Assembly: GCF_011046735.1 (NCBI RefSeq)
Contig: NZ_CP049258.1
Location: 1,094,001 to 1,158,000, forward strand
DNA: 64,000 bases
From: Nordella sp. HKS 07
Lineage (GTDB): Bacteria > Pseudomonadota > Alphaproteobacteria > Rhizobiales > Aestuariivirgaceae
Reading direction: 5' to 3'
Part shown: positions 1-9,400 of the stretch, in pieces
How positions within the stretch are numbered: position 1 is the stretch's first letter
How the letters are laid out: each line of letters opens with the position of its first letter
The notes under the pieces: model-generated
Seen by the model: the letters and a program-made list of their open reading frames with translations, nothing else
What the model was told of the DNA's origin: nothing
Database searches by the model: none
Translations under genes and position numbers: made by a program

Positions 1-449
1 GCGCCTGATGTGCCCTCGCCCTCGAAATCGCCCCCTACGGTGCGCTCCACATACCTGCGAAGGGCAATGCCGGCGTCACCTCCACTAACAGTCATGCCTG
101 CGATGAGCTCGATGTCGCTCCTTATGCGAGCAAACGGCCGAACGACATCCCACATCTCGATCTTGCCGGTGAAACCCGTCGACATCAGAACCCGGGCGGA
201 ATCGAACGGGGGCTCGGTCGAGGTTTCGACGATGACCATGCCATCCGGCCCGTTCATCCTGACCAAGAACCTGGGGCCGCGAGCGCCGTGGCCGCAAAGC
301 TCGATCAAGACGCGAAGGGGTCGCGCCTCCATCGCCGGCTCGGTGACTTCCTTGCCAGTAATGGCGTGAGGGGTTTTTTCGAGACCATCGCGTTCAGGAA
401 GATCGCAGACGAAATCCCCATCAGGCCCGCCTGGACCACGGCGGATCAC
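1..449 (-). CDS. hypothetical protein of the integrated element, partial (runs off the left end)
   Basis: The frame is open from a GTG at 449 to the window edge, about 149 codons, and the C-terminus is missing. The GTG overlaps the stop of the AlpA-like gene by 4 bases (GTGA), so the two are almost certainly co-translated. The protein is soluble-looking, without a signal peptide or membrane segment. It contains the stretches LRVLIELCGHGARGP and MSTGFTGKIEMWD and a hydrophobic ELIAGMTVSGG segment. I do not recognise a named family. Its position behind an integrase and an AlpA-like regulator suggests cargo or a maintenance gene of the mobile element. An apparent plus-strand frame over the same bases is taken as its shadow because of the coupled start here. 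Confidence 0.6.
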   Translation of the reverse strand, partial: MIRRGPGGPDGDFVCDLPERDGLEKTPHAITGKEVTEPAMEARPLRVLIELCGHGARGPRFLVRMNGPDGMVIVETSTEPPFDSARVLMSTGFTGKIEMWDVVRPFARIRSDIELIAGMTVSGGDAGIALRRYVERTVGGDFEGEGTSG

Positions 450-775
450 TGGCCTCCCCCGCTCTGGGCCGCGGCGCGCGCATCAATCTCGGCGCGAGTC
501 TTACCGCGGCGCCAACGACTGATGCCCGGGCTCGGATGTTCGGGCGGCGAGATGATGTCGAGCTTGATAAGACGGTAAAGGGTTGCCCGGCTGATTGGGC
601 GTTGCCGCCCGCCGATCATCACACACACTTCGTCCGCTGTCAGAAATTCGCCAGGGTGGCCGTGATGCGGGTCATTGGCCGCACCGTTCTCGGCATTTCT
701 CCGATCCGTTTCGGCTTTCTGCTCGGCCACACGTTGCTTGATGCGAGGGGGATCGTCGTCAGTTTGAAGGGTCAT
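446..775 (-). CDS. AlpA-like / excisionase-type DNA-binding protein
   Basis: This 109-residue protein is basic at its C-terminus and carries a MerR/AlpA-style helix-turn-helix around residues 48-85: FLTADEVCVMIG, then ISRATLYRLIKLDIISPP, then GISRWRRGKTRAEIDA. That is the usual order in prophage and island AlpA proteins, which bind DNA near integrase genes and control excision. It is read in the same direction as the integrase, downstream of a 212-aa hypothetical gene, and overlaps the next gene by 4 bases. The N-terminal 45 residues (charged, Glu/Arg/Asn rich) precede the domain and could partly be upstream of the true start. Role in excision is inferred from family and position. Confidence 0.72.
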   Translation of the reverse strand: MTLQTDDDPPRIKQRVAEQKAETDRRNAENGAANDPHHGHPGEFLTADEVCVMIGGRQRPISRATLYRLIKLDIISPPEHPSPGISRWRRGKTRAEIDARAAAQSGGGQ

Positions 776-814
776 GTCATCGCTTCATCTTGTTAAGAGG
801 CGATGATCTGCATA

Positions 815-1453
815 TCAGCTTCGCGCAGCCCGTTCGTCTGACAAATTTCGCGCCATTGTTTCTTTCATCATCCGAACCATCCTGTTCCACACCTTCTCAA
901 CGGCGCCCTCGGTCATGGGCGAGCCAATCTCAGCAAGAGCCTTGCTGAGAATCGAGCAGCCCGACATCACCGCTTCGTTTAAAGGGTTCCTGGTCGGATT
1001 GATTCCGTAGTCGCGGCAAAGATCCGCAACTAACATGCCTATGGTGACGTCTCGCCCTGCCAGGGTATATCGATTGCGACCTAGCTTTCGGTAGTTCGGT
1101 GGCCGAAGCATGGTTTTAACGACATAGGCGCGAAGTGTTTCGGGGACCGCTCTGCCGGACAGGATGTGATCCGCGGCTGTCCCCATAATTAGATCGTGGC
1201 TGAACTCATCTCCGCGGAGAGCATGGTAAATCCAGCCTAGCATCGCGCTTTCCGCTTGCTCAGCACCAACAACCTTGTGCATTTCCTTGAACAGCTCCAC
1301 GCCAGCATGGCGCAATCCCCGGCGACCATTTACCGGGTCCGGCCTTATGTCATCGATGTGATCGCGAAGGTAAGCCACGGTCCGCTTCAAGGCAGCATCC
1401 TCCTGGTCGTCGGATTTGAGCTTTGCGACCTTTCGCTTGTCTCCCTTCTTCAT
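815..1453 (-). CDS. hypothetical protein coupled to the integrase gene
   Basis: A 212-residue soluble protein with a lysine-rich start (MKKGDKRKVAKLKSDD) and no signal peptide or membrane segment. Its ATG overlaps the TGA of the integrase gene by 4 bases (ATGA read on the minus strand), so it is translationally coupled to integrase. The body is mostly helical by composition, with the segments DPVNGRRGLRHAGVELFKEM, LCRDYGINPTRNPL and VEKVWNRMVRMMKETMARN. The last looks like an amphipathic helix. I do not recognise a named domain. Genes at this place in P4-type islands are often conserved but uncharacterised, so a role in integration, excision or replication of the element is only a guess from context. 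Confidence 0.65.
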   Translation of the reverse strand: MKKGDKRKVAKLKSDDQEDAALKRTVAYLRDHIDDIRPDPVNGRRGLRHAGVELFKEMHKVVGAEQAESAMLGWIYHALRGDEFSHDLIMGTAADHILSGRAVPETLRAYVVKTMLRPPNYRKLGRNRYTLAGRDVTIGMLVADLCRDYGINPTRNPLNEAVMSGCSILSKALAEIGSPMTEGAVEKVWNRMVRMMKETMARNLSDERAARS

Positions 1454-2703
1454 GTGTCCGCCTTCCCGAGGAACGGCACCACGTTCGGCCGCGGCTCGAC
1501 GATGCCGAGCAGATGCTTCTCCCAGCGCTTGAGGGCCTCGCGCCGCTCGTTGAGGAAGGAATGCAGATCATAGACCTTGTGGAGACCTTGGACCCGGTGT
1601 CCGATTGTCATCTCAGCGATACGATCCTGGACCCCCAGCGCCGAGAGGCCGGTGCGCATCGACCTGCGAATGTCATGGACGCGCCACTCGGTAAGTTTGA
1701 TTTCCTCGAGCATGAGCGCATCCAACCGGCGCTTCATTTTGGAGAAGCCCGATACTGGCACGTCGCCTTCACCCCTGCGGCGCCTGCCCTTGAACAGATA
1801 TCCGTCGTGGCTCGGCAAGCCCTTGAAAATCTCGATGACGCTATCCGTCAGCGGGATCACATGCGCAGCGTCGGCCTTCATGCGCTCGGGCGCCAGCGTG
1901 AGCAGTTTCTTGTCGAAATCGACCTCGGACCACGTAGCCTCCGAAATCTCGCGCAACCTGGCGCCGGTGAGCGCCAGGACTCGGACCAAATCGCCCAATG
2001 GATACCTGAGTTCGCCTGTCGCCTTCCACAGCACCCGCCACTCCGGTTCGGTCAGGATGCGCTGCCGGATGGCGGGCGCGCCGACTAGGTCGGATGGTTT
2101 CAGCAGGGAGCAGGGATTGACCTCGATGCCATACGTCCCGCGGGCGGCGGCCCAGCCGAACAACTTCCTGACGTAGGCGAATAGTGTTCTAGCCCGGTAC
2201 GGCGCACCGGCGTTCACCTTGGCCTCAATCACGGCCGCAACGTCATGGCGGTCGATCTCGCTGATCGGCCGCTTCCCCCATCGCTTGACAAACTCGTTCC
2301 GCAGATCGCGGGCGACATCGTCGGCGGTGCGCAGCTTGCTCACATGCTTGGCGATAAACGCCTCGGCGACGCTTTCGAAGCTGTGCTGTTGCTTTCGCAG
2401 CTCGGCCTGCCGTCTCCGCTCGGCGTCAACCTTGGGGTCGATGCCCCGCTGGATCAGCTCCAGATGCTGGCGCGCCTTATTGCGGGCTTGCTCAAGGCTG
2501 ATCGAACCAACATCGCCCAGGCTCTTGGGTGTCGGATACCGGCTGCCTGGATAACGAACGCACAAAACGAAAGAGTGGTGACCCCTGTCGGTGATGCGTA
2601 TGCCAAACCCCGGAACAGCGGCATCCCAGATTATCTGGCGCTTACCGGGTGGCGCCGACTTCAAGGCCTTCAGGCCTCGGTCGGTGAGCATCTTTCGGAC
2701 CAT
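1450..2703 (-). CDS. P4-type tyrosine recombinase (site-specific integrase)
   Basis: A 417-residue integrase of the P4/DUF4102 type. The N-terminal arm-binding domain (residues about 1-95) starts MLTDRGLKALKSAPPGKRQ and contains SLGDVGSISLEQARNKARQ. A core-binding SAM-like domain follows. The catalytic domain shows the full set: Arg in TGARLREIS, HDIRR box, IGHR box, and the nucleophilic Tyr in KVYDLHS, followed by the typical NERREALKRWEKHL tail. ATG 2703 was chosen over an upstream in-frame ATG at 2808 because it has an AGGGGA ribosome site and begins at the family's usual N-terminus. The gene sits 165 bp from a tRNA-Arg 3'-end fragment, its likely target, and points away from it. It appears intact and active. 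Confidence 0.93.
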   Translation of the reverse strand: MVRKMLTDRGLKALKSAPPGKRQIIWDAAVPGFGIRITDRGHHSFVLCVRYPGSRYPTPKSLGDVGSISLEQARNKARQHLELIQRGIDPKVDAERRRQAELRKQQHSFESVAEAFIAKHVSKLRTADDVARDLRNEFVKRWGKRPISEIDRHDVAAVIEAKVNAGAPYRARTLFAYVRKLFGWAAARGTYGIEVNPCSLLKPSDLVGAPAIRQRILTEPEWRVLWKATGELRYPLGDLVRVLALTGARLREISEATWSEVDFDKKLLTLAPERMKADAAHVIPLTDSVIEIFKGLPSHDGYLFKGRRRRGEGDVPVSGFSKMKRRLDALMLEEIKLTEWRVHDIRRSMRTGLSALGVQDRIAEMTIGHRVQGLHKVYDLHSFLNERREALKRWEKHLLGIVEPRPNVVPFLGKADT

Positions 2704-2723
2704 TGATTTCCCCTGCTGACTCC

Positions 2724-2771
2724 GGGGACAACACCGGGACAACAAGATCGCTGCGCTTTGGTGTTGTCCCC
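2724..2771. promoter_or_regulatory. iterated/inverted repeats upstream of integrase
   Basis: A 12-bp perfect inverted repeat (GGGGACAACACC at 2724-2735 and its complement at 2760-2771) flanks a second direct copy of the core GGGACAACA at 2736-2744. The two direct copies start 11 bp apart, about one helical turn. The array lies 21 bp upstream of the integrase ATG and about 100 bp from the tRNA fragment. This is the layout expected for integrase arm-type sites or an autoregulatory operator. Function is inferred from position and symmetry only. Confidence 0.55.
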
Positions 2772-2867
2772 TGAGACGAAATCTGATACCAAGAGTTGCG
2801 ATTTGCAAGGAAAATCAGCGGACGTACGACTGGGTGCACCAGCGCGCTACTCCGTGAAACCTTTAAG

Positions 2868-2919
2868 CATCAGATTCCTAATCTGAGGGCCGGAGGTTCG
2901 AATCCTCTCGGGGTCGCCA
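2868..2919 (+). repeat. tRNA-Arg(CCU) 3'-end fragment, probable attachment site
   Basis: The segment folds as the 3' part of a tRNA: anticodon stem TCAGA/TCTGA around loop TTCCTAA (anticodon CCT, Arg), a 5-base variable loop, a T arm with TTCGAAT, a 7-base acceptor strand CGGGGTC, G and CCA. The bases before 2866 do not form the matching acceptor 5' strand or D arm, so this is not a working tRNA gene. A 3'-end copy next to a P4-type integrase is the classical product of integration into a tRNA gene. The intact tRNA should lie at the other end of the element, outside the window to the left. Related degenerate copies lie at 19993 and 39871. Confidence 0.8.
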
Positions 2920-3142
2920 ATGATTTCAATCGGTTAGACCGATAACTTGAAGCGCCAGGATGTGGCGCGTGTGTCTATCCCAACACCGCGCCTGCCCCCC
3001 TGTCTTCACCGACAGACCAAATCTCCGACCTATTCCGACTCATGCCACAAGGGGCGCTGAAGGGGCTTGTTGCCAAGATTGCCTGATTGCGGCAAAATCT
3101 TGAATTGCGTCGGGCCGAGATTGATCGTGAGCGGTGAATCCA

Positions 3143-4342
3143 ATGACGACCCTGGTGTTCGTTCATGGGACGGGGGTTCGCAGAAAGGCCTATGACGCGG
3201 CGCTCAAGGAGGTGCAGGAGGCCCTAGCGGGACACGAACGCATCACGCTTGCTGAATGCTACTGGGGGGATCTCGGTAGCGTCCTGAACAAGAAGGGCGC
3301 ATCGATCCCTGAATATGATACGACGCGCGCCGTCGCTGATATCGGCGCGGCAGATTATGCGACCGATGAAGACTATCTGATCGCGCTCTGGGGGAAGCTC
3401 TATGACGATCCCCTGTATGAGCTTCGACTCCTCAGCTTGCGGAAGAGCACCGATGGCGAGTTTTCCCCGGGGGAGTTGCCACCTGGCGCCCAACTGGCGC
3501 AACGCGGGCGCGAGTTTCAACTCACCCCAGACCTCCGTTCCAAGCTTGCGCAAGGCGGAATTGACCAAACATTCGAGACCGCCCGCACGGCGGTGACTGG
3601 CACCGACGTCTATCAGGACGCGCTCGCGGCAGCGCCTGCCGGTCTCGCCGAGCACCGTGGTGCGATCGCACGCGCACTGATCGCCCAATCGATAGTCGAG
3701 ACTCAGCAGCAAGACGGCGTCCCCAGGATTGCCAGCGACGCGTCCTTGCGCGATGTCGTCGAGAAACTCCTGATCGAAGAACTGGGCGGGCAGGAAATGG
3801 GAGTCGTCGGAGACTGGCTCAAGCGGCAGCTGGGCGGCCAGGCCGCCTCCGTGGCGTCGTGGTATGTGCAGCGCAAGCGCGGCGCCATAACCGATTCTGC
3901 CTATCCGGCCGCCGGCGATATCCTTTTGTACCAAGCATGCGGTAAGACCATACGAGAGCGAATCGAAGAGCGTGTTCAGGGGGCCAGCGCTCCCCGTGTG
4001 CTGCTCGCCCACAGCCTCGGCGGCATTGCCAGCGTCGACCTGCTGGTCGAAAAGCCCTGCGGCATCGACTTGCTGGTCACTGTCGGTTCGCAAGCACCAT
4101 TTCTCTATGAGATCGGTGCCCTTCGTTCGCTCGCCTTTGGATCGCCTCTGCCGTCCCACTTTCCGAAGAAATGGCTCAACATCTACGACCCGCGCGATTT
4201 CCTCAGCTATGTCGCAGAATGCATTTTTCCGGGTCAGGTGGAGGATCACAAAGTCAACAACCGCCAGTCCTTTCCTTACTCCCATAGTGCATATTGGACT
4301 AATCCCGAGGTCTGGGCGAAAATTATGGACGTGTTGCCATGA
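3143..4342 (+). CDS. alpha/beta-hydrolase (lipase/esterase-like), first gene of the caspase-TPR unit
   Basis: A soluble protein of 399 residues that begins directly with strand beta-1 and an oxyanion-type motif TLVFVHGTGVRRKAY. The nucleophile elbow LLAHSLGG places Ser at about residue 291, followed by VDLLVEKPCGIDLLVTVGSQAP and a late His (FPYSHSAYW) that can complete a triad; Asp in NIYDPRDFLSY is a candidate acid. There is a large helical insert of about 190 residues between beta-1 and the elbow. A GTG at 3134 in frame is an alternative start; I prefer ATG 3143 because the fold starts there. No signal peptide, so it acts in the cytoplasm. Its stop overlaps the caspase gene start by 4 bases (ATGA), coupling the two. 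Substrate unknown; a lipid, ester or peptide target is possible. Confidence 0.8.
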   Translation: MTTLVFVHGTGVRRKAYDAALKEVQEALAGHERITLAECYWGDLGSVLNKKGASIPEYDTTRAVADIGAADYATDEDYLIALWGKLYDDPLYELRLLSLRKSTDGEFSPGELPPGAQLAQRGREFQLTPDLRSKLAQGGIDQTFETARTAVTGTDVYQDALAAAPAGLAEHRGAIARALIAQSIVETQQQDGVPRIASDASLRDVVEKLLIEELGGQEMGVVGDWLKRQLGGQAASVASWYVQRKRGAITDSAYPAAGDILLYQACGKTIRERIEERVQGASAPRVLLAHSLGGIASVDLLVEKPCGIDLLVTVGSQAPFLYEIGALRSLAFGSPLPSHFPKKWLNIYDPRDFLSYVAECIFPGQVEDHKVNNRQSFPYSHSAYWTNPEVWAKIMDVLP

Positions 4343-6405
4343 TCGATGCGCCGATTGACCCCAAGAAAACTCATGCGCTTGTGGTCGGTATCGAGAAATA
4401 CGACGCCGGCGACAAATGGAACAAGCTGCGCGGACCCGTGGCGGATGCTGTCGCCTTTTGCCAGTGGCTGCACGATAGGAACGTTCCACCCAAACAGATC
4501 CAGCTGTTTCTATCCCTCGAGGACGACAGTAAGGCACAGATCGACAAGCTTCCGTCGGAGATTGATCACGATAGATCGGCGACCAGTACAGAGATAGACA
4601 AAGCCATTGAAAAACTCGCCAAGGTTGCTGCGGACCTGATCATCATTTTCTGGGCCGGCCACGGCGTAACGCACCGGGAGGACGATCACACGGGTCACCG
4701 GTTGTTTTTTGCTGATGCCACGATAGAGCAAAAGCGAAACCTGTATCTCGATAACCTTTTGGCAAGCTTCAAGACCAGCGCCTTTGCAAACTGCCGGCGG
4801 CAGATTGTCATCGTCGATGCCTGCAGCCTTCACGAGGAGGATCTGCAATACGCCGGGATTCCAACAAGCAAGAGACCGCTCGGTAGGAGCAAGAAAAATA
4901 GCCAGTTCGTTTTCTTAGCTGCGCGGCCCGGTCAGCCCGCAAAGAACCTTGGCCTGCAGGGCCGTGGCTTGTTCTCGACGCATGTGATCGACGCAATGTC
5001 CGACAGCGAGTTGCTGGACAGTATCTTATCTGATCCTCCGAATGCTCCTCGCTGGCTCCCCGACATGAAGAGAGTGACCGATCGGGTCAAGGACGAACTG
5101 GACGCGTTGCGCAAACAGGATTCAAGCATTCCGGAACCATACTTCCAGATGACGGACTGGGACGACTCAACGAAAATCCAACCACCGTCACTTCCCGCCG
5201 AGGCCTTCGCCCTCGTCATTGGCGTGGGCAACCATGACAATGGGATAAGCGTCAAGCCGGGCAGGCCGGGCGAGGTAATCAGCTACCCGCAGGACAAGTT
5301 CCTGAATTTGCGTTGTGCGCGCAACGACGCGGAAAAGTTCGCTGAGTTCCTCGGCAAAAAGGAACTCCAGTCGAAAGACTGGCAGGTTTCCAAGCTAGTG
5401 GACAAAGATGCCACTTTGCGAAGTATTAGGGTTGGGCTGGAGAACCTAAGAAAAGAGTGTGAAGAGTCGAAAGCAAACGGCTGCGCTCCAATTGCCCTCA
5501 TTTTTTTCTCCGGGCATGGCACGGTTGACTACAAGGGGCGCAATTATCTGGTGCCCTCTGACGCTGATCGCAACATGCTGCGCGCCACTGCCCTTTGGGA
5601 CAAGGAACTCACGGGCTTTCTTGCCGAGTTGCAGCAAGAGACAACACAGCTGGTCTTCCTACTCGACGCATGTCATGCCGGCGGCATGACGACAAAGGAC
5701 GGCTCGAAATCTGCGAACATCGGATACCAATATGGTGACGTTCAGTCTGCCTGCCCTTACTTCATAGCATCCTGCGAAGCTGGTCAGGAGTCTTGGGAAA
5801 GCGAACACGACGAGAATAGTATTTTCACCAGCGAACTTCTGAGAATCCTGCGGTTCGATGAATCCGAAGATCAGGAGGAGATTGAGCTGTCTCAGCTGGC
5901 GGCAACGCTGAAAAGAACGGTTCGTGAAGCGGCGAAGGACAAGCTGGGAAAATTGCAGGTCCCCTGCATCTCGATAGCTAGAGAGCATCGAATAATACTG
6001 GCCAAAAATCCACAGGGCGGAAAGAGAAAGAGCGACTTTCTCCTGCTCATACAGCCCAAACTGCGCAAGTTAGCCATCTCACAATTGCAGAACTACATAA
6101 AGCTGAAAGCCAAGATGACTCGGTATGAACTGTTTCTCGACGGTTGCGTCGTGTTTGATGAGGCATTCAGATACTGGAATCCCAAGAAACAGATTACTCC
6201 TACCTTTGTCAGTACATTCGTGACTCCCATCGATGATGCCTTTGACAAATGCTTGCAGGCGGCAGCCAACGATGACCCGGAACCCGAGGCAATTAGCGGA
6301 CCCGCTGACGGCTTCTCCTCGCAATCCGGCTCCAGCATACGTGTTTCCGAGAAAAACCGTAAAGATGCGGCGACCTCGCAGATTAACCTTCGGGAGTCAG
6401 ACTGA
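4339..6405 (+). CDS. tandem double caspase-like (peptidase C14) protein
   Basis: This 688-residue protein holds two complete caspase-fold units. Unit 1 (about 8-250) starts HALVVGIEKYD and has the catalytic His108 in FWAGHGV and Cys162 in IVDACSL. Unit 2 (about 287-560) starts FALVIGVGNHD and has His393 in FFSGHGT and Cys445 in LLDACHAGG. Both dyads look intact, so both halves could cut protein. The C-terminal 120 residues (about 570-688) form a separate alpha/beta segment of no family known to me, ending in a Ser-rich, disordered tail. No signal peptide or membrane segment. The gene overlaps the hydrolase gene upstream by 4 bases and its TGA directly abuts the ATG of the TPR protein. Caspase-like proteins next to hydrolases and repeat scaffolds are typical of bacterial conflict systems; the role here is inferred. 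Confidence 0.85.
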   Translation: MIDAPIDPKKTHALVVGIEKYDAGDKWNKLRGPVADAVAFCQWLHDRNVPPKQIQLFLSLEDDSKAQIDKLPSEIDHDRSATSTEIDKAIEKLAKVAADLIIIFWAGHGVTHREDDHTGHRLFFADATIEQKRNLYLDNLLASFKTSAFANCRRQIVIVDACSLHEEDLQYAGIPTSKRPLGRSKKNSQFVFLAARPGQPAKNLGLQGRGLFSTHVIDAMSDSELLDSILSDPPNAPRWLPDMKRVTDRVKDELDALRKQDSSIPEPYFQMTDWDDSTKIQPPSLPAEAFALVIGVGNHDNGISVKPGRPGEVISYPQDKFLNLRCARNDAEKFAEFLGKKELQSKDWQVSKLVDKDATLRSIRVGLENLRKECEESKANGCAPIALIFFSGHGTVDYKGRNYLVPSDADRNMLRATALWDKELTGFLAELQQETTQLVFLLDACHAGGMTTKDGSKSANIGYQYGDVQSACPYFIASCEAGQESWESEHDENSIFTSELLRILRFDESEDQEEIELSQLAATLKRTVREAAKDKLGKLQVPCISIAREHRIILAKNPQGGKRKSDFLLLIQPKLRKLAISQLQNYIKLKAKMTRYELFLDGCVVFDEAFRYWNPKKQITPTFVSTFVTPIDDAFDKCLQAAANDDPEPEAISGPADGFSSQSGSSIRVSEKNRKDAATSQINLRESD

Positions 6406-9400
6406 ATGCTGACGCAGGTCGCCTTTCTTGAACTGGTTGAAACAGCCGAAAAGGAAGCGGACCGGCAGACAGTCGACGGCGTGGCGGCGCGGCGGACCCT
6501 GGATACGATTCGCGCCGCATTCAGCGAACGTTGGCTCGACCTTTGGGATGCCATTGACGACGAGATCGGCAAGGCTGAGACACCTGCTTTGCGGCAGATG
6601 CTTGGTGATTTGCGGACTCGCTATCAAGACGCTCTGGTCGCTGCGGCAAGTAAACAGATACAACGATCACTTGCACGCTCTGCGGATGATGGCTGGAAGA
6701 AGTGGGTGGAAATAATGGCGGACGCCTTTTCGCGCTTTCGCCTCGCCTTCGCTGTCGCTCTAGGCGACCAGCATTTTCCATTCTCGGACAAACAGGACTG
6801 CAAGGGTATCCGGAATGCGGCCCACCTTATGTATCAAGCGCGATGGCCAGAAACCTACGCCACAGTTGAAAGGCTTATTACATCCGAATTCGTGAGCACA
6901 TCGACCAGAGCCAGCCTGCTCGTCATGTGCGCAGAGATTCAACTCTATCACTTTGAGGATGGTGATGCGGCAAAGACATTGCTTGATCGTGCGGAGAAAT
7001 TGGCCCCGGAAGACGATCGCATCATTTGCGCCCTGGGCGACTATTGGAAACACAACGGCAAGGACGTCGAGCAGGCCAAGGCCCACTACAATCGCGCCAT
7101 GAGACTGTTGCCGACATCGTCGCGCGGACATGTTGGAATTGGCGAATGCTTCGAATACGAAGAGGCCCTCAGCGAGGCCGAAGCTACATATAAAGCCGCT
7201 GCTTCGATCGATCCCGGCGACAGCTCCGCATATGCACGTCTGCTGAATCTATACGGACTTCCGCGATTTTTCAGGAAGCACAAGGAGGATCTTGCGCCAC
7301 TCGTCAATAAGATCTCCATAGTGAGCCCGGAAGACGAGTACCAGAGCTATTGCGATGCGGGTTTTGCTTTTGAGCGGAATGACTCCTATGGCGAGGCACG
7401 GCAATGGTACGAGAGGGCAGTCGCCTTCGAGCCCACGCGGCCTGGAGGCTACACCGCACTTGCCGCCCTGCACGAAAAAGAGGGCAACAGGGAAGAGGCC
7501 GTGGCGGCGTATTCGAAAGCCATCGGCGTTGCACCCGAGAACTACGCCGGATACTGGGGGCTGACGGGCTATTATGAGCGGCAACGGGATTGGCAGAATG
7601 CCATGACCTGGTACGACAGGGCACCGCGATGGTGGCCGGATTGGGCCTGCCTGGCGCGAGCGAAATCTGCCGAAATGCAGTGGAGACTCGGGCGAACGAA
7701 AGACGCCGAAGCGCAGGTGATCGGGATTCTTGCCGCCAATCGCAACAGCAAATCGGCGCTGGATATCCTGAAACTCATCGCTTCGGACTATGTCAGCAAA
7801 GAAAAGCCCGAGGAAGCGATACGCCTATATCAAGATGCTATCGGTTCTGTCGGCGATGAACTCAAAGCGAGATGCCATCGGTATCTAGCCGGCATTTATC
7901 GCGACGGAAAGGAATTCCGACAGGCGGAGAAAGAACTGGCAAATGCGCTTTCAATTGACGGCAACAAGGAGGCCAATAGCAAGGAGCGGGCCTTGCTGTT
8001 CAATGCGGAAGCGAACAGTCACTACGAACGAGGCGACTATCAAGGTGCGATCGATCGCTATATCAAAGCGATCGAGCTCAAGCCCGATGACAATATCATT
8101 CACAGCAATCTCGCAGGCGCGTGGGAGCGGCGGAAGACCCCGGGGAAACGGCTTGTGGAGCTGGAGAACGCAATCGCCGCGTTCGGCGAAGCGAACCGGC
8201 TTAGACCATCTGGGCAATACGAAGAAAGCATCCAACGGCTGAACAGGCAGCGCGACCTTGTCTTGCGTTATGGTGAGCGGGCGATTGCAAAGGAAGCGAT
8301 GGTCACACCGATCAATGTCGAGGTGGCCGACGATCTGGTGCCCGCCATCAGTCCGGCAGGAAGCGACCTTTCACGTGACATTCTGGCGCTCGTCGAAAGC
8401 ATGAGAGCGCGGATCAGAGAACGCTTCGGTGTCACGATTCCAGGCGTTCGCTTTCGCGGAAGCGAGGCTGGCAATCTTCCTCCCGGAAGCTATACGATTC
8501 TCGTTATGGAAATTCCGATTGCCAGCGGAACGGCGAAACCCTCCGGCATGGATTCCGTCATCAGACACCTCGAGACGGTGATCACGGGCAATCTCGTCGA
8601 GTTCCTCGGGCATCAGGAGGTGGCGAAGTTGACGGATGCCGCAAACCCCGAGGCTCGCACGGGAATGCGCCGGCGTCCGGGCATGTATTCGGCCTTCGTT
8701 TCGGTATGTAGGGCTCTCATTGTCGAAGGTGTGCCGATAGTGCCCTTCGCCCAGCTGTTGACCGAGTTCGAAGAGGCCTATTCGGAGACCGGCGATCTCC
8801 AGGATATCGTCGAGGCCATTCGCTCGCTATCCGGGATTCGCTCCCGACTGCCGGGCAACGATGCAAGTCATGCGATCCATCCTCTGGGCCGGCATTTCGA
8901 GGCCGAAATCGCCGACTCGATCTATCGCAATCCTTCCTCGGCCGTGTTGGCCCTTGAGCCGCAACGTTGCAGGGACGCCCTTTCGGCGATCCGGACCGTT
9001 GTTCAGCCGAACGCCCAGACAGTTATTCTCGTGGAGGCCGCAACCCTGAGGCCGTTCGTTCGTAGACTGGTCGAATTTGAGTTTCCTGACATCTGCGTCT
9101 TGTCGCGGCATGAACTGGATGACACTGCGCAAGGCCGAATCGGCAAGGAGATCACGCTGGATCCGCCTACTCAAGGGCGCAAGCCGTTCTCCTGGAACCG
9201 GCGTTTGAGTCCATCGCCGCGCTTGGACGCGGACGCGCGCTGGGACGATGCCACGTCCAGTTCCGCCGCCCTTTTTCTGACCCTCTCGGTACCGGACAAT
9301 GATCCAGCACTCCGTGATCGCCTCGCATCCATGCAGGATACGCTCTTCCAGGAGCTTGGAATCGTCGTCCCGGAAGTGGCCGTCAGCGTTGATCCTCATC

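Noticed and set aside
2868-2919. A complete tRNA-Arg gene
   Set aside because: Only the 3' part from the anticodon stem on is present. The upstream bases cannot form the acceptor 5' strand or D arm.
3224-4537. 437-codon minus-strand frame opposite the hydrolase gene
   Set aside because: It covers the hydrolase and part of the caspase gene in antisense. No family motif, and the plus-strand genes are coupled and well formed.
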